64,000 nt of DNA from Streptomyces sp. RKAG293 (GTDB lineage Bacteria; Actinomycetota; Actinomycetes; Streptomycetales; Streptomycetaceae). A model generated the notes under the pieces. That model was not told the DNA's origin and did not search any database. It saw nothing but the letters and a program-made list of their open reading frames with translations. Below, piece after piece: positions 16,492-24,277 of this stretch. The stretch's first letter is position 1. Every line of letters starts with the position of its first letter. The position numbers and the translations under genes are program-made. Location of the stretch: contig NZ_JAJOZB010000001.1 of assembly GCF_023701745.1 (NCBI RefSeq), positions 1,673,501-1,737,500 of the forward strand, given 5' to 3'.

Positions 16492-17865
16492 ATGAGGTTC
16501 AACTCACCGCCAGGTTGGCCCACACCACCTGAGGGCTGGACTCCCCCGGCGGGATGGAAGCCCGACCCGGCCTGGCCGACCCCACCACCTGGCTGGCGCC
16601 TCTTCGTCCCCGTCGACGATTCCGAGTCGGGCAACGCCGTCGACGAGTCCGCCCCCGCGTCAACCACAGAGACTCCCACGGACCCGGCGCCAGGGTCACA
16701 GGGAACCGGGCCAGACCAGATATCTGCCAGCCCCCAGACTCCACAACCGTTCTCCGAAATCGACCCCGCGCCCATGTTGGCCCGCATTGCCGATCTCGAA
16801 GCCGCCCTCGCCACGACGCAAAGTGCTGCGGACGTGATCGATGTCAGCGACCAACGCGCCTTGCAGGACGTCGGCATCTACCGCTACCACCATCCTCTAG
16901 AGAACGCAGCGGCTTACAAGGACCGGCTCCGCAACCTCGAAGGCCAGATCGACGACGTCATCAAGAACGGGCGCGCGATCCTCGCCGCCGACATGTTCAC
17001 CTTCGACGGATCTCTAGCCCGAGGAAGGAAGCTTGTCGGCGATCTGGCCAAGCTGATGCTGCGGGCCTACAACGCCGAGGCGGACAACTGCGTGCGCTCT
17101 TTGAGGTCAGGGAACACGCGCACTGCGCAGAAGCGACTTGAGTCGGCGGTCACCGCGATCGAGAGGCTCGGGACGATCATGGAGATGCGGATCAACCCCG
17201 ATTATCATGCTCTGCGAGTCGCTGAGCTCGAGCTGACCGCTGACTTCCAGATGATGGTGCAGGAAGAGCGCGAACACGCCCGCCAGGCGCGCCAGCTTCT
17301 TCGTGAACAGCGTCAGGCCGAGCAGGAATTGGCCGCCGAGAAAGAGCGACTCGAGAAAGAGCGAGCGCACTACATCAGCGTCCTGGAATCCCTCCGCGCC
17401 AATGGCGACGACACCGCTGTCACCGAACTGTCCCGTCGCCTCTCCGACATTGAAAAGGCCATCGCAGCCAACGACTACCGGATCGCCCACATCCGTGCTG
17501 GTTACGTGTACGTCATCTCCAACATTGGCGCCTTCGGTCCGAACATCGTCAAGATCGGCATGACCCGCCGTCTCGAGCCGATGGACCGAGTCCGCGAACT
17601 TGGCGACGCTTCAGTGCCCTTTCGGTACGACGTCCACGCCATGTTCTTCTCCGATGACGCCGTGACACTGGAGTCCGAACTCCATAAGGCTTTCGCCGAT
17701 CGCCGCGTCAACTTCGTCAATGAGCGACGCGAATTCTTCTTCGCCACACCGTCCGAGGTCCGAGCGACTTTGGCAGACAAAGCAGGCGGCCTGCTCGAGT
17801 TCACGGAGGAACCTGCGGCTCTCGAGTACTTCCAGAGCCGCAGCCGCTGGCCACAGCAGAGCTAG
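16492..17865 (+). CDS. DUF4041-type protein with C-terminal T5orf172/MUG113 GIY-YIG nuclease domain
   Basis: A 457-residue protein. It begins with four Pro-Gly-Trp motifs (PPGWPTPPEGW type, residues 5-37), then an acidic linker. A DUF4041-like helical region covers about 90-230, a long coiled coil about 235-325, and a GIY-YIG domain 335-440. The nuclease core has GYVYVIS (337-343) and VKIGMT (353-358), with E394/E396 as metal-ligand candidates and RREFF after it. Start could be GTG 16486 (overlapping the upstream TGA) or ATG 16492; GAGGG at 16479-16483 favours the ATG. DUF4041 proteins occur in prophages and mobile islands. With its coiled-coil partner this is a plausible DNA-targeting defence module. 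Confidence 0.82.
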   Translation: MRFNSPPGWPTPPEGWTPPAGWKPDPAWPTPPPGWRLFVPVDDSESGNAVDESAPASTTETPTDPAPGSQGTGPDQISASPQTPQPFSEIDPAPMLARIADLEAALATTQSAADVIDVSDQRALQDVGIYRYHHPLENAAAYKDRLRNLEGQIDDVIKNGRAILAADMFTFDGSLARGRKLVGDLAKLMLRAYNAEADNCVRSLRSGNTRTAQKRLESAVTAIERLGTIMEMRINPDYHALRVAELELTADFQMMVQEEREHARQARQLLREQRQAEQELAAEKERLEKERAHYISVLESLRANGDDTAVTELSRRLSDIEKAIAANDYRIAHIRAGYVYVISNIGAFGPNIVKIGMTRRLEPMDRVRELGDASVPFRYDVHAMFFSDDAVTLESELHKAFADRRVNFVNERREFFFATPSEVRATLADKAGGLLEFTEEPAALEYFQSRSRWPQQS

Positions 17866-18054
17866 CGATGCCGAGTAGCCGGGGCATCGCAGCCCCTGGC
17901 TATTCGGCGGTCGAGGCCCGTCGTCCCAACGGACTCGGGTGAGCCCGTTGGTTGGCCAGTAGAAGGTGTGGGCCGAGTCATGGTTCCCGCCTGCGGGGTC
18001 ACTCCCGGTACAGGAGAATGCATCGACAAGCCCACCGTTCGGGACGGAGATTCC

Positions 18055-18810
18055 ATGGGCGCACCACCGAAGATGACGGCACGAGCGGCCTTCGACCTGA
18101 ACATGCACGACGCCGAGATGCTGGTGGAGCTGGCCAAGCTGCTGAGCAACCAACGGGTCCGAAGCATGCGCCGAGAGAAGAGGGAGCGCCTGGGGGCAGC
18201 GCTGACTCTCCCCCAGAAGCAGTGGGACGATCTTGAGTGCCTTGAAAATGAGCGCGTGTTCGTCACCTTCAAGCCAGGGCACGCTGAGTGGCGCGAGCGT
18301 CTTGAGGAGCCGAACCTCCGACCGTTGCTCCGGCAGTCCCTGGTTGCGGCATGTGCGGCAATCGAGACCTTCTGCGCCGATCGCGTCATGGAACTGTACC
18401 CGGCGGCGATAAAGCAGGACCCGCGGCCGAGCCGACTGCTGGAACTGTCGCTCACGGTCGAGGAATATCTGACGATCCAGAAGAGATACACGAAGACCGC
18501 CTGGGGTCTTCGGCAGGTCGTCGAGCTTGAAGTGAGGCAGCGGGCGAGTCCCGCGCCGGCGCAGATTGGAACGCTCTTCTCACTGGTGGGCAAGAGCAAG
18601 CTCTTCCCCGGCATCGACAAGATCCGCAAGGTTGGGAATGGCGTCTCGACCGTAGAGCTGGACCGGATCGTCGAGCGGCGCAATCTCATCGCACATACCG
18701 GTGATCGAAGTGGGCGAGGTCGGGCTTCGATTGCTGTTGCCGACGTCGAAGGCGACTTGGCTATCATCGCGGCGATCATCGACGCCTTGGATCAACTGAC
18801 CACGATCTGA
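18055..18810 (+). CDS. HEPN-like putative ribonuclease
   Basis: A 251-residue mostly helical protein. Near the C-terminus it carries R209-N-L-I-A-H214, the R-X4-H motif that defines HEPN RNases, inside VERRNLIAHTGDR. The middle segment LRQSLVAACAAIETFCADRVM resembles the first HEPN helices (RiboL-PSP-HEPN or MAE_28990 type). Start ATG 18055 has GACGGAGATTCC upstream; the frame is open to 17968 but lacks a better ribosome site. HEPN RNases act in toxin-antitoxin and abortive infection systems; no nucleotidyltransferase antitoxin is adjacent. A bidirectional terminator follows at 18845. Confidence 0.7.
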   Translation: MGAPPKMTARAAFDLNMHDAEMLVELAKLLSNQRVRSMRREKRERLGAALTLPQKQWDDLECLENERVFVTFKPGHAEWRERLEEPNLRPLLRQSLVAACAAIETFCADRVMELYPAAIKQDPRPSRLLELSLTVEEYLTIQKRYTKTAWGLRQVVELEVRQRASPAPAQIGTLFSLVGKSKLFPGIDKIRKVGNGVSTVELDRIVERRNLIAHTGDRSGRGRASIAVADVEGDLAIIAAIIDALDQLTTI

Positions 18811-18844
18811 GCACTGCGGAGATTTCAAACGCCCCGCGACGGTA

Positions 18845-18878
18845 CGTGTGGCCACCGGGCATCCTGGGTGGCCACACG
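18845..18878. terminator. Bidirectional hairpin terminator
   Basis: A perfect 12-bp stem CGTGTGGCCACC / GGTGGCCACACG with a 10-base loop between two convergent genes (stop at 18810 plus, stop at 18889 minus). No T-run follows, as is common in Streptomyces. Confidence 0.75.
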
Positions 18879-18888
18879 GCATTCGCTG

Positions 18889-19173
18889 TCAGCCGGCAAC
18901 GACATCCTCGTCGGCCTCGGCCTCCGGCGGAGCGGTGTTCTTGTCGGTCGCGGGGAATGTGTGGCTCTGCGGCTCCATCTCCAGCCAGCGGTAAGCCCAT
19001 TCCCGGTGGACGACGAGGTCCTTCGCCCAGGGAAAGACTTGGGGGGTCATGCCCTTGATGGCGCCGATCATTTCGTCGGTCGCGCTGTCGACGCGGGCGC
19101 TGCGGACGTTGGCCTTCAGTCCTTCCGGGACGTGGAACTCGAAGGTGAGCTTGAGAACGCGCCTGCTGGCCAT
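18889..19173 (-). CDS. Small conserved-looking protein of unknown function
   Basis: A 94-residue protein I do not recognise. It starts MASRRVLKLTFEFHVPEGLKANV and has a mixed beta-alpha pattern, a Trp-rich centre (WAKDLVVHREWAYRWLEMEP) and an acidic tail ending DEDVVAG. Gene status is supported by a strong AAGGAGG ribosome site 6 bases before ATG 19173 and by consistent GC3. A perfect 13-bp inverted repeat lies 40 bp upstream and probably controls it. No homology-based function can be given. Confidence 0.65.
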   Translation of the reverse strand: MASRRVLKLTFEFHVPEGLKANVRSARVDSATDEMIGAIKGMTPQVFPWAKDLVVHREWAYRWLEMEPQSHTFPATDKNTAPPEAEADEDVVAG

Positions 19174-19212
19174 GGTTGCCTCCTTGGGCGTGATGTGACC
19201 CCAGCATCTCGC

Positions 19213-19246
19213 AATCTCCGCGAGACTGGTCTATCTCGCGGAGATT
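19213..19246. promoter_or_regulatory. 13-bp perfect inverted repeat upstream of the small gene
   Basis: AATCTCCGCGAGA (19213-19225), an 8-base spacer, then TCTCGCGGAGATT (19234-19246). The position about 40-73 bp upstream of the ATG at 19173 suits an operator overlapping the promoter. It could also be a transposon end or hairpin; no second copy was noticed. Confidence 0.55.
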
Positions 19247-19459
19247 TCCGCCAGTGCTCCCTCGGTCGAGCGAAGTCCCGAGCACCTCGTGCACTACAGG
19301 TGTTGCACAAATTATGGTCACTTTGACTGCTTCTGAGCTGCGAGAACTCCAACCACACGCTGGCGGAGCCCCGGACACTGGTCGGCGATTTCGACTGCTC
19401 GGGCGAGAACATAGGACGCGACTTGGTGGCGCACACGGCCTGCTGGAGTCGGACGACGG

Positions 19460-19680
19460 GTGCTGCTCGCCTACAAACAGGTGGTCCACGAGTACAAGCT
19501 CCCCGCGACCAAGGGCAAGCGCAGCGAACCCAGTGGCCGGCCTTCGCACGCCGCTACGGCTTCGACGTCGGCCGCCCCGTGCAGTGGGAGGTCGAAGCCC
19601 TGGAGGCGGCCGAGCTCCAGCGCCTAATCCTGGCCGCCGTCGACCCGTTCGTCGACCATGCCGTGCCGCCCAGCGGATCG
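19460..19680 (+). pseudogene. Decayed gene fragment with frameshift
   Basis: Two overlapping frames look coding but do not connect. From 19460 one reads VLLAYKQVVHEYKLPATKGKRSEP; about 19525 the sense switches to another frame reading WPAFARRYGFDVGRPVQWEVEALEAAELQRLI. The second part resembles C-terminal segments of proteins encoded on Streptomyces integrative elements, from memory only. No start or good ribosome site is present. Probably a remnant of the mobile element that brought the island. Confidence 0.4.
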
Positions 19681-19854
19681 CCTGAGAGGAAGATCAGCGC
19701 TGCGCCCTGTAGGGCGTTCCGAGCGGCGGGGGATCCCACCTGCGATCTGGCAACGAAGACATCGCGCGAGCGCCGGGACGAGGCGACCGTACGGGCAGCC
19801 CGCATGCGCGGGAAAGCGTGCGTGGCCGTTGCAGACAGTCCGTAGCGTGTGCGC

Positions 19855-20622
19855 ATGACCTTCTCGTACAAAGCCCCAATGCCGGCCGAGCAGATCCGGC
19901 AACTGCCTCCGCGGGATGTCGCGCTGCTCCTCCTGCAGCACCTCGGCAGCACCCAGGGCCGGCACGTACAGTTCGCCGTAGTCGTCAGCACAGCACAGCA
20001 AGCATTTCAGCACGAACCGGACACGGACGAACTCCTGGATGGATTGGCCGATGCCTGGGCCTGGCTGGAGTCGCGCGCCCTCATAGCCCGGGACTGGTCA
20101 CAGTCCGAAGCGTTCCGCCGCGTGTCCCTTCTGGGAGCGGAGTTGCTGGAAAGCTCGCAGGGAATCACCAGGTTCGAGGCACGAGAGCGCCTGTCCGGCG
20201 CGCTGCACCCAGACCTGGAAAATACCGTGCGCACCAACTTCAGCCTCGGCGACTACGAAACCGCCAGCTTCGCCGCGATGAAAGCGGTTGAGGTTGCAGT
20301 TCGAAATGCCTCCGGCCTGGACAACTCCCTGGTCGGCGTGAAGCTGATGCGCGCTGCCTTCCAGCCCCACCAGAACGGCAAGCCGGGCGGCCCACTCGCC
20401 GACGCCGAAGCAGAACCCGGCGAGCAGGAGGCCGCTTCCGCGCTGTTCGCCGGAGCTATGGGCGCCTATAAGAACCCCGCCAGCCACCGCACCGTGGACT
20501 TCGATGATCCGATCGAGGCTGCCGAGATCACCCAATTCGCCGACTTGCTACTGCGCCAAGTCGAGCGGGCCAAGCGGCGCCGGAACGCCTCGGGGGATAG
20601 AAACCAGATTCATCGGCCGTGA
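19855..20622 (+). CDS. TIGR02391 (Ymh) family protein
   Basis: A 255-residue protein matching the Ymh/TIGR02391 family: FQPHQNGKPGGPLADAEAEPGEQEAASALFAGAMGAYKNPASH is the family signature in the C-terminal third. The K206-N-P-A-S-H211 segment resembles the HEPN-type R-X4-H motif with Lys in place of Arg. The N-terminal 100 residues form a winged-helix-like segment. Function is unknown; the family occurs in phages, restriction-linked loci and mobile islands. ATG 19855 is preferred over GTG 19849. Confidence 0.82.
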   Translation: MTFSYKAPMPAEQIRQLPPRDVALLLLQHLGSTQGRHVQFAVVVSTAQQAFQHEPDTDELLDGLADAWAWLESRALIARDWSQSEAFRRVSLLGAELLESSQGITRFEARERLSGALHPDLENTVRTNFSLGDYETASFAAMKAVEVAVRNASGLDNSLVGVKLMRAAFQPHQNGKPGGPLADAEAEPGEQEAASALFAGAMGAYKNPASHRTVDFDDPIEAAEITQFADLLLRQVERAKRRRNASGDRNQIHRP

Positions 20623-20731
20623 CCCAAGACCATCACGGTGCGGAACGATCGCGGTGCGGCGGCCTGCGCGCGAACGGCAAGATATCCCACGGATCTGCTT
20701 CTCCCCACGAAGTGTTGGAGTCTGCCACCCC

Positions 20732-21562
20732 ATGCGCCGTTCCGTACCCCTTCTGGTTGCCGTCGTCGTCTCGATAGTGACCTCGGCCTGCACAACATCC
20801 ACATCGAGGAGCATAGACGCGTCGGCCGTCACGAGTGTCGGACCATGCGCGCAGGGAACACCAGATCCCGTTCTGGAACTATCCGTCGGTCGCTGCGCGC
20901 TGACGGTCGACAACCGCAGTGCGCAGATGCGTGCCTACCTGATCGATCTGACCTGTAGCGGGGGTGGTCGCCTATCTGAGTATCAGTCTGGCAGGGGCTT
21001 GTACTACGTCCGGCCGGGAACCCATGCATTCTCCAGCTTGGGAATTGCCGGTGGCCCAGCGCCAACCCCGCTGACCTGCGCCGTCTCTACCTCGACGGTC
21101 CGGAACCTGGAGCCCGACGAGGGCAATGCGAATGCAGAGCAAGACCTGCCCCGAGGCGATCCTGCTGCAGCCCTTGCCTCCCCGCCCGACCTGGACGCAA
21201 CTCCGACCTTGGACGCCTCATCACTCACCCCGTCGGATTCGCCGACGGCAATCGAACCAAGCGACGACCCCCACGCAGACGTCAGGGCCCCCATGCAAAC
21301 ACCGGACGGACTGCACTTCGCAGCGGTAGTGCTCAACGAGGACCGTGTGCCCCACGGCTACCGCATCACCTATGCGTACGACGCGTACACCGATGTCAGC
21401 GGACAACACCATCCTGCCTTCAACGTCACGCTCACCGTGCCGCGGGCGGATCCTGGGGTGGAGGTTGACGGTCCGACGTTCAGCGCTGGCGCCGGACCGG
21501 GTACGTCTGACGGTAGTGAGGGAACCTGGCATTGGAGCGTGACCCTGATGTCCCCGCAGTAG
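20732..21562 (+). CDS. Putative secreted lipoprotein
   Basis: A 276-residue protein with a lipoprotein signal: MRRSVPLLVAVVVSIV, then the lipobox T-S-A-C with C20. The mature part is low-complexity Thr/Ser/Asp/Pro in the middle (about residues 125-185) and ends in a beta-rich segment with GTWHWSVTLMSPQ. Four other cysteines (C38, C47, C65 region, C103) could form disulfides outside the cell. I do not recognise a family. The frame is open back to 20504, but ATG 20732 is chosen for the signal peptide and the GTTGGAG upstream. Alone in its transcription unit. Confidence 0.7.
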   Translation: MRRSVPLLVAVVVSIVTSACTTSTSRSIDASAVTSVGPCAQGTPDPVLELSVGRCALTVDNRSAQMRAYLIDLTCSGGGRLSEYQSGRGLYYVRPGTHAFSSLGIAGGPAPTPLTCAVSTSTVRNLEPDEGNANAEQDLPRGDPAAALASPPDLDATPTLDASSLTPSDSPTAIEPSDDPHADVRAPMQTPDGLHFAAVVLNEDRVPHGYRITYAYDAYTDVSGQHHPAFNVTLTVPRADPGVEVDGPTFSAGAGPGTSDGSEGTWHWSVTLMSPQ

Positions 21563-21589
21563 CCGCCGCCCCCACGAGGCAGATCGGCG

Positions 21590-21712
21590 TTACCGGTGAC
21601 CGGCTTCCCCTGCAGGAGTGCCAGCTTTCGACGGGGCGGTGGTGGCGAGCAGTGGCAGGACGACGGCGAGGGTGAGCGTGGGCAGGGCGCGCCGGATCAG
21701 CTGGGTGATCAT
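21590..21712 (-). CDS. 40-residue exported-peptide gene overlapping the HTH-TPR regulator
   Basis: Encodes MITQLIRRALPTLTLAVVLP and 20 further residues: a charged N-terminus (two Arg), a hydrophobic core of about 14 residues, and a polar tail ending GEAGHR after a possible signal-peptidase site near ATTAPSKA. Its ATG (21710-21712) overlaps the regulator's TGA stop (21709-21711) in an ATGA arrangement, which implies translational coupling. A regulator with HTH and TPR domains followed by a short exported peptide is the layout of RRNPP-type peptide signalling pairs. Whether the peptide is a signal is inference. Confidence 0.55.
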   Translation of the reverse strand: MITQLIRRALPTLTLAVVLPLLATTAPSKAGTPAGEAGHR

Positions 21713-23070
21713 GCCGCGGTCATCAGGTCGCGGGCTCGCTCGTTGAAGTCTGCGATGAGGCGGTGGTTCCCGAAGGGCTCCATGCGTCGCTGCAGGTCCT
21801 GTACGGCTTCGACACAGCGCGAGCTCTTGACCTGGCGGGACAGGGAGAGCGTTCGGATGCCGGCGGCGTGTGCCGATTCCAGATCTCGTCGTTGCAAGTG
21901 GGAGACGGCCAGAGCGGCTTGTGACATGGCGCCGCGCCGCGCTCGCCGCTGCTTTCGTGCGTGGTCGATGGACTGGCGGGCGTGCACCTCGGCGGTCTGC
22001 GCCTGCCCGAGGTCGCGGAAGGTGTTGGCGTGCTCTCCGTGCAGGTACGCGGGGTCGATGAACGCGGCCCATTCCTGTTCGTCTGCCAGCCGCACCCGGG
22101 AGTACGCCGCCTCGGACTGCGTGACCGCTCGGGCTGCCTCGGTCTTCTCCCCGAGCTTGGCGAGTGCCCGTGCCTCAAGAGCCCACAGGTCCGCGAGGCA
22201 GGCAGCCGACGTGTTCCGTCCCAGGCCCGCGCGGCCGGTCTGTGCGAGTCGGCGTCCTTCGGTCGGGTTGCCGAGCAGGGTTGCCTGGTCGGCCATACCG
22301 GCGAGAACGTGCGCGCCCAGGGCGGCGTTCTTCGACTCCTCCGCCAGGCGGAGGGACTGGATCAGATACCTCTGTGCGGTCCCGTGTTCGCCCGAGTCGT
22401 AGGCCATCCAACCCAGCAGGTATGTCTGCTCGGCGGCTGCCTCACACAGAGCCTTGTGCACCTCGTCGGTGTACGTACGGCGTAGCAGCGGGAAGACGTG
22501 GGCGTTCATGTACTTCGCGAGGATGAGCCGGCCGGAGCCGCCGCCCTGGAGTACGTCCATCCTCTGGAACTCGCCGAACATGTTCTTCACGGCGGTCACG
22601 TCTTCGAGCCGCACGCGAGGTCCGGGTTCGGGCTGCTGGTCAAGGGTGTTGAGCAGCCAGTCGCGGGACGGCCCGACGGCTGCCACTGCGGCAAAGGGTG
22701 CCGCTGCCAAGAACTTCCGACGGTCCACGTCTGCTCTCCCCAAGTCGGCAACGGCTTCCACGGTAGTGGCGAACGAGGAGTTGTAATCGAGGGAGCGTTC
22801 CGCGGCAGCGCTCTCACCGAAGCCGAGATCGTATGTTGTGACCCGGTATCCGGCGCAGGCCGAGAACACGTCGGCGAGGATCTCCGGGACGGGCGGCCTC
22901 GGATGATCACCGTCCAACCACCGCCGCACCGTGGTCGCATCCGGAGTGATGTGAGGCTGCCCGCACGCCTGAGCTGCGGTTTTGACGCGTCGCGCCAGCT
23001 CCTTGCGGCTGATGCCTGATCGATCCAGCCACCCGGCAAGGTCCGTGTTCGGCATCTTCTGCGTCGTCAT
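21709..23070 (-). CDS. HTH-TPR transcriptional regulator
   Basis: A 453-residue protein. Residues 8-75 form a lambda-repressor-like HTH (AGWLDRSGISRKELARRVKTAA ... TTVRRWLDGDHPRPPVPEILADV). A linker contains DRRKFLAAAPFAAVAAVG. Residues 150-450 are helical tetratricopeptide-like repeats (for example AAAEQTYLLGWMAYDSGEHGTAQRYLIQSLRLAEES). Many such regulators in Streptomyces sit beside RiPP and other secondary metabolite clusters. It is divergent from the HATPase gene at 23343 and coupled to a short exported-peptide gene. No TTA codon is present, so it can act before bldA-dependent genes. Confidence 0.85.
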   Translation of the reverse strand: MTTQKMPNTDLAGWLDRSGISRKELARRVKTAAQACGQPHITPDATTVRRWLDGDHPRPPVPEILADVFSACAGYRVTTYDLGFGESAAAERSLDYNSSFATTVEAVADLGRADVDRRKFLAAAPFAAVAAVGPSRDWLLNTLDQQPEPGPRVRLEDVTAVKNMFGEFQRMDVLQGGGSGRLILAKYMNAHVFPLLRRTYTDEVHKALCEAAAEQTYLLGWMAYDSGEHGTAQRYLIQSLRLAEESKNAALGAHVLAGMADQATLLGNPTEGRRLAQTGRAGLGRNTSAACLADLWALEARALAKLGEKTEAARAVTQSEAAYSRVRLADEQEWAAFIDPAYLHGEHANTFRDLGQAQTAEVHARQSIDHARKQRRARRGAMSQAALAVSHLQRRDLESAHAAGIRTLSLSRQVKSSRCVEAVQDLQRRMEPFGNHRLIADFNERARDLMTAA

Positions 23071-23342
23071 GTGGAGCCCTTACCCCTCAGCCACGCGCGG
23101 TAATGGAAGTGACACCCTTCGACACCCCCTCCGACGGTACCCCTCGCCGCGTCGTCGATGTTGCCTTGAGGGACGAACAACGGACGCAGGTAGGGGAGTT
23201 GCCGCGATGGGGTTAGCTGCGGCCAGTAGCGCGTTACCGACCACCTCTGTGGCCACCGCGATGGCTTGCCCTCGACCAGTGCGCAGCGATCTCTCGGATA
23301 GGCGAAACCGCAGACACTGCTTCCGGCAGCCGGCGGTGCTCC

Positions 23343-23819
23343 ATGCCTGAGCCGGTGATCCAGCGGTTTCATCGCACGCCACGAGCCGTGCCCGAGGCAC
23401 GTCTATTCGTGCAGCAGACTCTCGCCGCCTGGGGCATTTCTGGCGATGCGGACGCGGTACTGCTATGTGTCTCGGAACTCGCGACGAACGCTATCCGTCA
23501 TGGCGTTCCGGCGGGTGGCCACTTCATCGTCAAGGTGGCCAGGAACGACGACTGCCTACGCGTCGAGGTGGGCGACATGAATCGCTGCCGACCCCGGTTA
23601 CGGCACCCCAGCGCCGACGACGTCAGCGGCCGTGGGCTGCTCCTCATAGCCAACCTCGCGGACAGCTGGGGAGTAGTCCCCCGGGCGCCGAGCGGCAAGG
23701 TCGTGTGGACCGAATTCAAGATCCCGGGGGTCCACCCAGGACGCGTGCTGTTGCGCAGGACCCGCACCGATCACTTGTACAGACGGCACGCCACGAAGCC
23801 AGGAGAAGCACCCGCATGA
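23343..23819 (+). CDS. HATPase_c ATP-binding protein (RsbW/anti-sigma-like)
   Basis: A 158-residue GHKL-fold protein. The N box is CVSELATNAIRHG and the G box is VSGRGLLLIANLAD. Single-domain HATPases of this type are very common in Streptomyces and act as serine kinases on anti-anti-sigma factors or as orphan regulators. Codon 86 is TTA (23598-23600), so translation should need the bldA tRNA. The stop overlaps the next gene by 4 bp (ATGA at 23816-23819). Opens the putative peptide cluster. Confidence 0.88.
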   Translation: MPEPVIQRFHRTPRAVPEARLFVQQTLAAWGISGDADAVLLCVSELATNAIRHGVPAGGHFIVKVARNDDCLRVEVGDMNRCRPRLRHPSADDVSGRGLLLIANLADSWGVVPRAPSGKVVWTEFKIPGVHPGRVLLRRTRTDHLYRRHATKPGEAPA

Positions 23820-24190
23820 TGCCGCCGGCCTTACGCGCAGCCCTTCCCGACCCCGACGTTGTTTTTCGGCCCGCCCGCCGTGACCTCGACCCCGAGACCG
23901 GCGAAGCGGCGGCGCAAGCCCTATGGGATCGCCATACGTGGTTCCCCCACGGCAGCTGCTGGTTGTGGTGCGGGCGCGATCGCGTCGACGTGACATGGCT
24001 CGGCCCCGTCCAGTCGAGCGGGAGTCACGCCGCGATGTGGGCCTGCCTCGCCTGTCTCTACGAGCTCGATCAGCGGGTCCTCCTGGCCACCATGCGTAAA
24101 GACGGCACCACCAAGGACGCCCCCCAGCCCCCTACGTATGTGGGCGGCCCGCTCAACTTCCGGACCGCTGCCGGACGCCACCGCAGGTAG
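23816..24190 (+). CDS. Small Cys/Trp-rich protein of unknown function in the peptide cluster
   Basis: A 124-residue protein I do not recognise. The middle has FPHGSCWLWCGRDRV followed by AMWACLACLYELDQRV; the Cys pairs could bind a metal. Codon 6 is TTA (23831-23833). It overlaps the upstream HATPase gene by 4 bp, so the two are translationally coupled, and precedes the radical SAM gene by 87 bp. A helper or recognition role in peptide maturation is possible but unproven. Confidence 0.65.
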   Translation: MMPPALRAALPDPDVVFRPARRDLDPETGEAAAQALWDRHTWFPHGSCWLWCGRDRVDVTWLGPVQSSGSHAAMWACLACLYELDQRVLLATMRKDGTTKDAPQPPTYVGGPLNFRTAAGRHRR

Positions 24191-24277
24191 ATCCCGTCCT
24201 CAGCCAGCCCTGTTCCAACGAGCCGATCTCCATCGAGGTGCAGGGCGGCGAAGGTCTCACCGAGTCGAGGAGCCAGC

